From Cubamyces lactineus (taxonomy: Eukaryota; Basidiomycota; Agaricomycetes; Polyporales; Polyporaceae), in contig JACDTU010000032.1 of assembly GCA_022376465.1 (NCBI GenBank), positions 1 through 64,000 of the forward strand: a stretch of 64,000 bases of DNA, in the 5' to 3' direction. Below are positions 44,262 through 56,063 of this stretch, in pieces (the stretch's first letter is position 1; each line of letters begins with the position of its first letter). The notes under the pieces were generated by a model, which saw nothing but the letters and a program-made list of their open reading frames with translations, was not told the DNA's origin and did not search any database. A program made the position numbers and the translations under genes.

Positions 44262-44702
44262 TCAAACGTCGGTGGAGATAAGCATCAGGCAGGTCGCGAA
44301 CACGACGAGGCCGACCACACTGAGAACGACGAGATGGGTTCTGGGCGTCCAGACGAGGATGAATGGTATGAAAGCGACCGTAGCTTGGAAGACTCACTGG
44401 CTTGCCCGCAAGAAGCCACGCTGTGCCCTCATATCTGCGTAACCCTGCCAATACTCCCAGAAGCCGGCGGCGATGACGGTTATAGCGGCGACGACCTCAA
44501 TTATTGCAACCGCCGTACCGGTCTTCGTGGGAGGTGTCTGTGCGGAGCCGGGGTCACTGGGGGTCGGAAGACGAGCACGGAGGAGCAGAGAGGAGGAAAG
44601 GAGAGAGAGGAGGATTGCGAGACGGAGGTGAGAGAGCAGGTTGCGCTCGAGCATAGGAAAGTCCCGGCCTTCGCTGGCCACGATCTCCTGCTCCTTCGGC
44701 AT
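44262..44702 (-). CDS. DUF202 small membrane protein
   Basis: Two exons (44,398-44,702; 44,262-44,340) encode 127 residues. The pattern is the DUF202/YidH type: a short N-terminus, LERNLLSHLRLAILLSLLSS as the first helix, a short loop, AVAIIEVVAAITVIAAGFWEYWQGY as the second, and LVVLSVVGLVVFATCLMLIS as the third. Fungal members are small multi-pass proteins, often related to the transmembrane part of vacuolar polyphosphate (VTC) proteins; the function of the free-standing form is not established. It lies about 330 bp from the next gene in tail-to-head order. Confidence 0.82.
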
Positions 44703-45552
44703 TCTAGCTGATATTTAGCAGGGGTGCTGAGGCTAGCGTCTTCGTGAACTGGTCGTGAGCGAGAGAGATAGATGGTGCACGTTGTGTAGCGGAGCGAGGG
44801 AGGCGTAGGGCGGCACTCTGACGCGGGCGCTGCCGCGCGCGGGTGGCGCGCATCGCGCTATGGGCGTCCACAGCGATTCTGCACTCGGTCCTGGACAGTG
44901 AACATTCATCTCTTGCAGAACTACAGATACTCAGTCTCACAGATCAACATCATATGCGGCATTTGGAATGCAAGACAGGCGGTGGTATTTACCGCCGTCA
45001 AGTGCACGCATTGCATGAACGTTGACTCCACGAAAAAGAGAGCAGAAACAGACTCTGCGGATACCAACCATCAGGTCAGTCTGTGCTGATCTAGTTTTGT
45101 CTGTCAATGTCATGCTGATGTATAACAATCCATACGCTTCTTGCTAGGGTTGTTCAGGCAATGCGCCATCGACAATGTCCTAGTGTGCATGCGGTCCGCT
45201 ACCTTGGCCGATGAACTACGCACTGACAAGTCATGAAGACGCTATATTGTGCACCCACTTCGGGGTATGAGCCTTGGTCTACAGACGAGACGACGATTCA
45301 ATGTCAAGGTTATGCCCATGAGCTCAGTCTGCCGAACGCCGTGGCCTGTCCGTCTACCGCAGCACAGAGACGCAAACACGTCTGAGGTTACACGAGGCCT
45401 TAGCATGCGCTTCCAAGACGTACCCAATACCAAGTCCTGGATGCTCTAGGCTCGAAATAGCCCGCGATTTGTCCGTTGTAGACCATATATATACATTCAT
45501 CGTACCCCACGTCTTGTTCCTCCACTCATCCCTTTCTCTGCTGCGCTGCAAA
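44703..45552. other. Divergent intergenic region
   Basis: Promoter region of the DUF202 gene (-) and the BTB gene (+). No coding signal. Confidence 0.5.
45486..45493 (+). promoter_or_regulatory. TATA box of the BTB gene
   Basis: TATATATA lies 60 nt upstream of ATG 45,553, with a pyrimidine-rich stretch between. Confidence 0.5.
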
Positions 45553-47320
45553 ATGACCTTAGATGCCGTCGTCGAGTTTCCGGATGGCCCTCCGCTCATC
45601 GGAACCCCAGCTCTTCCTCGCCTCGCCCCTCCCCGCCCCCCTCTCCCGACTCCTCCCTGCTACAGTCGTCCTACCCAACTCGTATGTGATGATCGCGCCA
45701 TTATGTCACCTGGACCCGACGATGCTCCACTTGCACCCTTCCCGTTCAACAAGCCCACAGCCGATCTCGTGCTACGCAGTCGCAAAGGCCTCGACTTCCG
45801 TATTCGCAGCCAGATTATCATCGAAGCATCTCCCGTCATGGATGCCAAGCTGGCTGGATTGCGATCAAGCATTCAATACGGTGGCTCTGCATCTATTCTG
45901 GACATGGCTGAAGACAGTAGCACACTCGAGCTGCTTCTTCGCATCTGTTACCCCATCGTTAATCCACCTCTGGACAACCTACCTCTGGAGGATCTCGAGA
46001 CTGCTCTTCGGGCCGCACTCGGGTACGAAATGGAGCTACCCGTGGCAATGCTCGTAGAGGAGCTCTCTCGTCGAGCCGAGCACGCGCCTATCTCAGTGTG
46101 GTCCGCCGCCTGCAGGACCAGACGGGAGGATGTCGCAGGTCGGGCGGCCGAGCGCATGTTAACGTTTGCGTCCCTCGACCTCGAACACTTCAACGATCTG
46201 ACAGGCATTACTGCCGGCCAACTGTTTCGGCTGCGCAAGTTTTTCCGTCTTCAAGGGGCTGTGGACAATATCTTTAGGTTCAACGAGATGCTAGGGTCTG
46301 ACGTTACCAGCGAACACGTCCCTCTCCCGCCGTATACCTTCGTTTTACCCGTTTCGGACACTCCCCCTGACCTCATATTGCAGTCGTCGGACGGGTATAC
46401 ATACAACGCGCACCAGGACGTGCTACGTATGATGTCGACAGTTCTGTGTAGCCAAATCAATGCCAAACTGCTCGTGTCAGATCGCACGGTAGTGAAGAGG
46501 ATGCAAAAAAAAAACACCGGTACGTTCCCTGAGCCGCTGCATGTGACTAATGCATATAGTTAATACTCGACACAGCTGCAATCGACCACATGTGCGGATC
46601 GAGCTCGAAGATGTGGGCTCGGTGCTCAGCGCCATGCTGGCCTTTTGTTACCGACTTGGATCGGATGTCCTGGATCGTATCCCGCCGTCCACCCTAGCCG
46701 CAGTCATAGGTGCCGCGATGAGGTACAACATGCACTACTTGCTCCCCGATCTCGGAGCCCGCTGGTCCTCAATCTCCAGCCGCGAACCCCTCTGCTCATA
46801 TTTCGCCGCTGCGAATCTCGGGCTCTCAGAGTTCGCCGCCCAGTCTGCGAGGGACGTGCTCAAGGTCAAGCTCGACGAGTCCTACCTGCCCCAGATGGAG
46901 AGCAGTGCTGCTGAGGTCTACCGTTGTCTTGTCATCTATTACGAGTCTTGCCAAGCGGTGGCCAGGACACTCCTCATCCCATCGTTGCAACAGGCGCCTC
47001 AACCAGAGTCGCCACCCCCAAGATCTTGGAGCGTGACACCATCATCCACCCGCCCACCTACCCCGTCCGCCCCACCGCGTTCGCGAACTCTAGACTGGTG
47101 GAAGAAGGTCAATGAGGACCACACTCTCATTATCGACAATGGCCCTGGTCGCCTCGGACTTCCAACCATCTCGCTCCACGAGACTGCGACGGAAGAAGGG
47201 CTGTGGTGCCCCATGTGCCAATCCTTCGCTCAGGAACTGGCCGACTTCTCCCAGAGGCTCAGGGAGGTGCCGCGCAGAGTCTCGGAGGTGAGCACCCGTC
47301 TTGGCATTCAAGAGTTATGA
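45553..47320 (+). CDS. BTB/POZ domain protein with two BTB-like units
   Basis: Exons 45,553-46,519 and 46,560-47,320 join in frame to 575 residues. The first BTB-like unit (about residues 72-200) starts ADLVLRSRKGLDFRIRSQII and ends near YEMELPVAMLVEEL. A second follows (PDLILQSSDGYTYNAHQDVL, then VRIELEDVGSVLSAMLAFCY). After a helical region (EPLCSYFAAANLGL... YYESCQAVARTLL) there is a CPMC motif (LWCPMCQSFAQELADF) with an incomplete zinc pattern. Agaricomycetes have hundreds of such proteins; some are adaptors for Cul3 ligases, but most have no known role. A10 at about 46,505-46,514 lies next to the splice site and is a likely slippage site. A partial decayed relative sits at 49,856-50,247. 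Confidence 0.82.
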
Positions 47321-49855
47321 CACCGGTGGTACTGACACTGAATTCTACCTATAGGTCACCTTTCCCTTTTAAGAGGGTCTCTCATCGGGTGAAGATAGAT
47401 GCATACACATCGCAGAGATTGGTCGTGCTCGCACCATGTATCATTCCCGGAGACTGTCCTCGGTACGTTGAATATAGCTATTCTCTGATACTCTGCATCA
47501 GACGCCTAGCAGTCAGCGATGCTCGAGTTTAGGTACAACACCCGCCATGGAAGTCCGAGGCGGCCCCTCAGGTAGCCCCTCTCTTGTGCACATGCGTATT
47601 CAGCTGAACTATGTGAGCGGGCCCGCATCGCCTGCACAGGAATTAGGTGTGGAAGACCTAGCAAAGAGACGCCTGGAGACACCCACGCTTTCTGCTCACC
47701 TTCGAACCGGTAGTCTTGTGATATTAGCTACTCTGAATTCAAGCTAATCCTGCTAGACGATTGATGGCGGTGGACATACACAAACATCAGTACTTGCTCA
47801 GTGTGCAACCATGCTGAGGCTGCCGTTCTCTGAGCACTAATCACGGCGCGGATAAATCAATGTAATCATCGTTTGACAGGGGACGCTCATAGAACCAGAA
47901 GGAGCTCCCGGCCGTCCTGCGAAACGCCAATAACACACACTAACGTTATCCGATTCACCAATCCATGTTATATGAGCGACGTGAAGCTGTATACAACAGG
48001 AGAAATATTATCCGTGGAAACTGGAGAGCATACATTCGAGCCTAACGATCCGCTACTATTCAGTCGGAGTGTCTCATTTCAACATCCAACCCGGCGTACA
48101 CTGCCGGCGAGCTTAGAGGATGACCGGAACGCAGGCAATGGAGATCACGCCGCCCTATTCCAGTGATAGTGAGTAAGCGATGTCAAATTTCCAAGGGCAG
48201 GGATACGTACGACATTGTTGTTCTCGCAGCAGACGACGTCCGAACGCAAGATACGTACCGGAAGACAGTGCACGAAAAAATAACGAAACGCTCCTGCACT
48301 GCAAACCGGGCTTTCTTGCCCCGTCAAGATGTTGGGTACATACGAAGCCTTCGTACCGACGGTACGGTGAGGTGGCGACGCGGAGGAAAAAACATTTGTC
48401 AAGTTTGTGGCCGGCGGGGCGAAAGTCGTACATGCACAGCCCCAGAGTCGACTGCGCAACGTTGCGAGTCCGACTGAGCCTGATTAGACTATTGGCGCCC
48501 GTCGACCAGCAGGCGTTGCTCGCGTCCATCATCTTCACTAGCATCGTCATCGACTATAAGCTCATCGCCGCCTCCATTCAACTCTCTCTATGGCCTGGTA
48601 TGATTGGCATGTTCATAAGAGGCGCTGCGTGCGATAACAACAGTCGACTAGATTTTGCTATTGCCGAAGTATTCATATCCAATGGGTTCCTCTTGAGTCA
48701 TTACACACACCCTAGACTCCGCTGGATGTTCCTGTCGCCTGTCCTGAATCCCCCCGAAATCCGTTCAGCCGTGCTCCCTCCGTCCACTCCGTACGTTGGT
48801 CACTTCAAGACACAGGGCCGTGTGCTTCAGGGACGGGGTACAACCATCAAAGTTCGAACACTCCTCTCCCTTGCACCCGGCTGTCCTGATGCTGAATTCC
48901 ATATTGCATATGCATTCAGATGCAGTACACGCACAGGAGCCAGGAGGCCGCGTGTTCGCGTATCCGCGCAAGTCGTCACCATTGTCGGTGGCAGCTCATC
49001 CCCGCTATATCCCCTTCAACACCACCCTCCTAGCGAATAAGGACGCGAGCATCCATTGAGCAGAGCACTACGCGACGACGGAGCCTCCAGCAAGCTGGCT
49101 ACTAGACAGGGCCGTTCGCTCGCCTGATCAGTTGACCACCTTCGTATGCCCTCCTGCCAGGCAACATCGGAAAGAGCTCGCCGCCGCTTTACACATTGCG
49201 ACGTCAGCCAAGGCGAGGTCGGCTACCCACGTCATGGACTTTCGTACTGTATCGCAAGGCTGTGGGTCGATATCTTGGCCTGGGCGCAGTGCGTCTGCCC
49301 AATGCGTGTACGGATTGCGTTCATGCTTGACGAGCATCCCTCAGGCGTTCGACGCTTGTCCTTGGAGATGCAAATCGTTGCAAGACGACCTAAACTCAAG
49401 ATGTATGCGTTGGCTTTGTTGGGCAGTTACTAGGGCTTTTTCGCAGCGGGTACGCCTCATTTCACGTGGGGCGCTCGTTGCCTTGCGTGGAGCGTCCTCT
49501 CTACCGCTATTGCGCCAGCCTAGACCTGCATTACCCCACAGGCGCTGTGCGGAAAAGCTCTATTAGCGTGAAGCCAGCTGTTGGTGGCGCGTGCACAAGT
49601 CGCAAGTGGTGTGGCTTCATGCCGGTATTCATGAGGGCTCACGCGACATGACGCGCTCGCCCGTACGTACGTACTACACGCATGCCTGCCATGTCGCTGC
49701 GACCTACCCGGGCCCGAAGTATGCTGAGATTACCTACTGAAAGGTAAATCATCTGGAGATCGCTCGAACACCACTAGGACTACGGCCTAGGGGAGGTGCG
49801 CAATTTCATATCCGGACATTTCGACTGCGTTCGCCGCTACCGCCGCCACGGGAGC
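47321..49855. other. 2.5 kb with no recognised gene
   Basis: Several open frames of 60-290 codons occur (for example 48,180-49,040 on the plus strand), but none shows a domain, conserved composition or supporting introns. Probably decayed sequence associated with the BTB duplication. Confidence 0.5.
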
Positions 49856-50247
49856 CATTACCCTCTCTGTGTGTATTTCGCTGCCGCGAATCGCGGGCTT
49901 ACCCAATGCGCTGATCAGGCTACGCGGGAGACGCTCAACATCCAGCTCGACGGCTGCTACATCAGCGACGTGGAGACAACGCCCGCGGTTAACTACCATC
50001 GTCTCGTGTCATACTACGAGTCTTGTCGAGCTGTGGCCAAAGAGCTTCTCGCCGCGCTGCCACTGGATACATCGGACGTACAGATACAGGCAAACGCGAT
50101 CACCCCAGTCGTCCACTGCTCGAGCCATCGACTCCCCCACTGCCCCCACAGTCTGAAGCATCTTGGTTCAAGGAGACCTTGCAGCGGTATGCTGCCGCGG
50201 TCGATAAAGGACCCGGTGGGATTATGTCTTTGCGCCGCTACCTATGA
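49856..50247 (+). pseudogene. Decayed partial copy of the BTB gene
   Basis: The frame at 49,856-50,060 (CVYFAAANRGLTQCADQATR ... YHRLVSYYESCRAVAKELL) resembles the BTB protein at 46,790-46,980 (CSYFAAANLGLSEFAAQSAR ... YRCLVIYYESCQAVARTLL). The tail WFKETLQRYAAAVDKGPGG continues in a different frame at 50,160-50,247 and matches WWKKVNEDHTLIIDNGPG. No BTB domain or start codon precedes it. The frameshift and truncation mark it as a pseudogene. Confidence 0.75.
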
Positions 50248-50563
50248 ATCAGCTACGGAAGCCGAGCTGTGATGTCCTTCTTGCTAACGCCTTGCTGAAA
50301 GGTTGATTAACCTGTCTCGGACGCATGAAAAAGTGCGAATCACGATTTCTGAGTTTAGTAACACACATTTCGCCATGTACCGAACGTCAGTAACTGTGTT
50401 GCCTGACAACTGTCTATCGTAGGTTATCCTCCTCCTTTGAGAGAGATGCACACCTAATCAGCATAATATGCTATGCTATGAGACTAGAGCACGCTACTTT
50501 TAGCTACAATATGATAGCAAGTGCGTGAGTGCAGGTCTCGCGAAGGTTGAAGGAGCAAAAACA

Positions 50564-50637
50564 TGAGTCGGCCCAGGTTCGAACTGAGGACCTTCTGTGT
50601 GTTAGACAGATGCGATAACCAACTACGCCACCGACCC
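50564..50637 (-). tRNA. tRNA-Val (anticodon AAC)
   Basis: The 74-nt minus-strand sequence folds as a tRNA: acceptor GGGTCGG/CCGACTC (one G-T pair), D arm GCG...CGC, anticodon arm TCTGT-CTAACAC-ACAGA (U33 then AAC) and T arm CTCAG-TTCGAAC-CTGGG. The discriminator is A. There is no intron. A and B boxes are intact (TGGCGTAGTTGG; GTTCGAACC). Confidence 0.93.
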
Positions 50638-50950
50638 TTGCATAAGCGTTGTTCGCGTGCATTTACAATGCAGAAGACAGGTTCCCATAGATACGCGATA
50701 ACGTGACTGTCGCGCTACGCGTTATGGGCGTCTGCGTGGACTGGCTTGAAATGGAGAGGCGGTTCGAGTTCAAGTTCAAGTTCAACGCCTCCTAACGCCC
50801 CATCCGTCATTCGTTTCCACCCAAGCCCTCCCCTCCGCCGCGTCCCCCCTTCCTCCTCTCTCTCCTCCTCTCACGACTCTCCGCGTGTCTCTCAGCCTTT
50901 CGCGCTCCGCAACGCAACGCACCTAGACCCAAGTCCGCCGTCCTTCAAGC

Positions 50951-53218
50951 ATGGGCTTCCTCAAGCGGTTCCTTTCTCTGGGTAGCACGAAGTCGAAGAA
51001 GAACAAGAAGAAGCAACTTGCCGCGCAGGCGAATAGAGAGGTCGATGCAGAGGGTCGCATGCTCCCTCAGAGGCCACTGGTCCCGCAAGACCCAGACACC
51101 AGCATGACCCGTCTCTTGCGGTCTTCGTCTACCAAGTTCTCGGTCATGTCGGAGATTGACTACACTTCCCTTCCGCCTCCGCGTGAGTCTACTGCCTCTG
51201 TGATGCAATATCAAGCTAACTCATCTTCTATAGCTCTTCCTCTTGGCCAGTCGCCAAGCACACCCTCGCTTTCTCCTTCACCTTCGATGCTAACTGTTGC
51301 TACAACCCCCGGTGTGCAACGCAGTGGAACATATGTGGTCAAGGTACACGGAAGGACCACACACTCGCGCACTGAGTTCCCTCGTGCGAACCCACCTCCT
51401 TCTCCTACCAAGCAATCTCGGACAGCGGAGCCGAAGACACCGTTCCATGAGGGCCCTACCGACGACAACGACAACGATGACGACGACGAGGAGGAGCCCC
51501 GCCGGCCTCGTCTCAAGGAGGTCAACTTCACGCCCAAGGACAACTCTCGGATATATGCTCTGCGGCAGGACCCTTCTGTCGTAAGCCTCCTCAGGATGTA
51601 TGATGACAAGGGCTGTCTCGGCATCGATGCCTTTGCGAACACCCCTCCTACGCCCGCACCCATCTCGAACGATGAGGAGGGTCGCCAGCCTCGTCCCCGA
51701 ACTGGCTCGACCCTCAGGCAGCTCCTAGGCGAACCGCAACCGGCATATATGACGAACACCAATACAACCGAGGGAGATATCTCGTGGGCAGAACGTTTCT
51801 TGGAGTAAGTGCTTGTGTTTTTGATGCTGTAAGGCGCCGAGCTGATGAGTATCCGAAGTGAACAACTCAATGACGACTCTCCACCCTCCTCTCCAGCCTC
51901 TCTGGAGACTCCTAAAGACGCTCTTTTCTCTGACGATCTTTCTGCACCACGTATTGCAGCTGCCGACACTACGCTCTCTTCTTTCGACGCTGAATCTAGC
52001 GCCAACTATCCTGCAATCTCTTCTATGGAGGTTGAAGTCAGTGGGACAGAAGAAGACTTCCCTCTCGAAGTCGCGCCCATTCCAAAGCCTATCATTGAGC
52101 CCAAGACGCCGCAGCGGGCGTCTGAAGTCTTTGGCTTCCTTAACCGCCGCAATACCGTGACGATCAAGGAGCGCGAACTCCCCGAACTCCCTCAAGACAC
52201 GCCTGCTCTAGAAAGCGGAGCCACATTTGAAGACAACCACGATGCTAACCCTCACGACCCCTACCTAAACCTTCCACACGACGCGACACACTCCGCCAAC
52301 ACCAGCCATTCGGCATCGAACACCTCCAGCGACACCCCTTCCCACTTCTCTCATGCTCAAATTCAAACCGCGACTATGACGAAACTCACGAGCGCGTTCG
52401 CTTCCTCTACACTGTCACTCAACCTCTTGCAATCAAGCGACGACGCAATTCAAACCGAAGACTCCTCTGTCCCTCCGAAGAACACTATTGAGCCCGACGC
52501 CGGCGCTGCAACATCCGCCGTCCCTACTGCTCCGGTTCAAGCTATTCATCAACATACTGGCTCCTCTTCCTCAAGTGGTCACAGCTCGAGGCTTCCTCCT
52601 AGCCGAATCCCTCGCGGACCTCGTCCTCGACCACTTTCCTCGCACAAGAACGAGGAAGCGGTCCTTCGCGAACAGCAGACCGCTTCCGACGTTCTGTCTA
52701 GCCCTGCCTTGAATATCGATAACGCTGCGGGTCCTCCCACAGCCTCCAGCTCCCGCCCCGCCAAGCGCGAGGCGCTTTCCAGCATACCACAACGTCAACA
52801 CCGCCGCATCACCTCACGGTCGTCTGCTAAGTCGAAAGACCCCGAAGACGCGCATGTCGCAAACCTGCTTAAGACTCCTGGGCCGTCGACGTCGTACACA
52901 CGCAGGCGGTCCACGAAGCCGGAGCTTCTCGTGCAGACCCACGGCAAGGAGAACACCCCTAGCCCTCCGCGGGCATCCCCGAAGACGTCCAGCTCCGTCT
53001 TCGGGCCCGCCGCCACCGGGCTTGGGTTCGCCACACCCGCTCGAGCACGCACAGTGGTGGAGCGCGTACTAGATCGCGATGATATGCAACCACCACCGTC
53101 GCCCGCATCGAGCTCTGAGCTGTCGCCCGTTGCGCAGGACATGATGCACAATCTGCGGCAGCAGCGCATGCGTGCGCGGCAGGTCGAGCGGCGGAAGGGC
53201 ATCTGGGTGCGCGAGTGA
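50951..53218 (+). CDS. Hypothetical disordered protein (N-terminal MGFLKRFLSLG)
   Basis: Exons 50,951-51,182, 51,234-51,804 and 51,850-53,218 join in frame to 723 residues. I recognise no domain. The N-terminus is an amphipathic basic helix (MGFLKRFLSLGSTKSKKNKK) that could bind membranes. A conserved-looking block follows (RRPRLKEVNFTPKDNSRIYA), then LRMYDDKGCLGIDAFANTP. A long Ser/Thr/Pro-rich region has SP/TP sites typical of CDK or MAPK targets. The C-terminus (VAQDMMHNLRQQRMRARQVE) is a basic helix ending WVRE. It may be a cytoskeletal or cell-cycle scaffold, but that is only inferred from composition. Confidence 0.75.
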
Positions 53219-53873
53219 GCGTGCTGGCAGGCTCCCGCGCTCTGACTGCTTTCCTTGTGACTGGTACCTGCACTGGTGCTGGGTATGCTCCGTATGGTCA
53301 TGATGATGGACAATCGAAGGATTTTGTAGTAGACTGATCTGTCTTGTACGGCTTTTCGATGTCCTGCTTTCGAAGTTATGTTCTCTTTCCCTCTGTATTT
53401 GTGTGAGGAGTGAGATCTGACGTTTCTTGTGTGTTGTGCGAGGTGATGCGTACACACCGGCCTGGTGCTCTTTATTGGTCGCTGTTCGACGCAATGTGAT
53501 CAGTGTTCCTGTTCTTTTGGTCTGACTGTGACTGCGGCCATGATGGGCTTGACGCAGCCCCTATGTCAAGCTAGACGAAGCCAAGGGACTGAGTCGCTCT
53601 GCATTATCTGGTTCAGAATATCGCAACTGATAGTCTTCATCTATCTCTGTAGACCCCGCTCTTCGACCAAAATGCCCGTAAAAATACATGCAGTACATCT
53701 GCGGCCGCGGAGCGCCCGGTTGATCGCTGTATCCGGTCAACTCGCGCGGGCAATTGTAAGGGCCCTGAACTCTAATTCAAATCCACTGTGAATTGCACGC
53801 GCGACCATCAGAGCTGCCAGGTATAGCTTGCACATTTTGCACGAAACATACCTCGTTGATTAGGCGGTACGGG
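53219..53873. other. Convergent intergenic region
   Basis: 3' flanks of the preceding plus-strand gene and HET gene 1. No coding signal. Confidence 0.5.
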
Positions 53874-56063
53874 TCAGGGTAAGTCGTTGATGTTAGATGC
53901 GATAATCACATCTAGGGCATAGCAGTCCGGCGTGAACATCCCACGCGCAACTCCAGCTCGTTCTTCTCCCCATTCAATGAGCCGTAGCGTGACAACTGGA
54001 TATTCTGAACCCGCCCTGGCTGACTCGGGAGGTGGTCGAAAGCATATCTGGCCTTCTATCCATCGGTCGGCATCATCATCACCGCAATCCGCGCTTCCTC
54101 CAGGAATGTTTGCACTGATCACCTGAACAACGACTCACAAGTCTGAGCTTCTCGTCCTCTCTCAGCCTTTGGGCCAAGTAGAATCACTCACCTCTGAAGC
54201 AGGTTCTGCTTTGCCCCACGATACCGTCACATGTAGCGATCCGGGAGAACTTTTGGCCCTACTAGCGACCTGAGGGCACGGAGCAATGGAAATGGTGACG
54301 GAGCTTCCGTCGTGATGGTGCAGCAGGAAACTTGATTCGAGACGATGCGTACCCACCCGTGGCGGCATTATAACCAACACGAGTTCTTCAGTAGCCAGCG
54401 CGGTGTCCACGGAAATCGTGTATCCGAGATCTCGGAGGTGGGCAAGGCACCAGGGCGCGAGGACAATCTTGTAGCCGATGGGAACATGTCCTGGAGTCTT
54501 CGCGCAGTCGGCGAGTGTGAAGAGCTGCGAATGGGCTTCCAATCTCTGAGCTTGTATACAGAGATTCCGCATCGAGTAGACATTGGGGTCGCGGGCGATG
54601 GCGAGAGCAAGCTCTTCGGGTGGCAAGAGGCAGAGGCGGATGTACGACCTCGAGAATCGGATGTCTAAGGATGCCGGTGCTCTCGCCACGCGAGCGCCAG
54701 ATGCTCTAGCACGCCGAGTAGAAGGCTTCGGGGCTACACGGGGAAGTTTTAATATGCCATCCCGCGTGAACGTTGCACGAGGGCTAGTAGGTTTCAGGGC
54801 GCCGAGCAGCTGGCCGTCTTGTTCGGAGATGATAAGGGCGGGAATACGTCCTTGGGAATCCTGGCACGAGAGGATAGCGAGTTGAAGCTTCGGTCTGGGC
54901 GTGTTTGTAGTGGGAAGGTGAAGTGTAAAGGTCGGAAACAGGGCGCAAATCCCGTAGCTGGATACCGTGTATGTGGGGGGCTCTGGTATGGGGGTTCCTA
55001 GCGTCGAGGTCAAAGTATCGTGGGATAGTGGTGTAAACCCTGATGAGAATCGGAAGTCGATTGCCCGAGACGCACATAGATAGGCTGCTTTGGACGCGCG
55101 ATGATGGTCGGGAGGCACTTCTTCCAAGTGCGATGAAACGCGCTCTGCTGCCAAAGGGTTGAGGGGACACATGTACCCCCAAGCGAAGAGCGTCTGGTCG
55201 GGGATCCTCTTCATGATCTCCTCATGGAGCCTGACAAACGCGTGTAGACCCTCCCCGTATATTACGGGAATGCGAACGCCAAAGATTCCCATGAGACAGT
55301 AGGCCTCGTCTTCCACGTACGTCGTCTCCCGATGGGCGGCCCACGACATGCGCCTGGCCACGCTAGCAGAACGGAGGGGTCGTCGACGTAGTAGAATATC
55401 AGCATCAATGCCGGTGACGGTCTCGATGACAGTAGCCAGGCTCGTCTTCGTGCCGATTACCCGCCAGTTCTTCGAAAGGAAGACGTTGTGCCGCGGCGCA
55501 AGCAGTTCCTGGAGCGTCCAGCCACGTTGGAACCACCTGCTTGCTCTGAAGCACGACTTTTGCGCTTTCGGATCCTCTGTTTCCGGCACGTCGTCAAGAA
55601 AGACGTAGCACACAGTAGCATCCGAGTACCAGTCGAACATCGAGTCGATCGCCTCGGATAGCTCGGCACTATGTGCCTTGTCGATGCAGCAGGAGTCGAT
55701 CCAGACGAATTCAAAGCCTTTCAGGCGGGTGAAGTCACAGCAATTGCGGATCTTTGGACTGAGTTGGTTCCGGAGGAGTTTGAGCAGGCGAGGATCGTCG
55801 TCAGGAACAGCATCCGGTGTAGAGTCTAGTAGAGATCGTCTTGCAGCGTCGTGTATGGATTGGACATCCTATATGCACATGGACAATGCGTTATATATAA
55901 ATACATGGCTGGAGTGCGAGAAGAAAGGCGTTCTCTGATTTACCTGAAACGACTGCTCGCCCCCGGGCCCTTGAGTCCACACGTGAGATAGAATCGCATA
56001 CACGGCACTGCTGTGATCTTGTTTGTAATGTAGCTGATACGTAGCCGTGTTGAGGCACCACAT
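53874..56063 (-). CDS. HET-domain protein 1
   Basis: Exons 55,944-56,063, 54,192-55,868 and 53,874-54,122 join in frame (phase 0) to 681 residues. The HET domain is complete: N-terminal MWCLNTATYQLHYKQD then AYAILSHVW-type (VYAILSHVW), GFEFVWIDSCCIDKAHSAEL, MFDWYSDATVCYVFLDDVPE, WFQRGWTLQELLAPRHNVFL, and EDEAYCLMGIFGVRIPVIYG. Downstream is a beta-rich region (PKLQLAILSCQDSQGRIPAL) without NACHT or WD repeats. HET domains trigger heterokaryon incompatibility and related cell death in ascomycetes; in basidiomycetes the same family is expanded with unknown triggers. A shorter product ending at 54,162 would result if the last intron were retained. Confidence 0.88.

Noticed and set aside
48180..49040. 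286-codon plus-strand frame
   Set aside because: No ATG-supported start, domain or intron pattern, and composition like the surrounding non-coding DNA.
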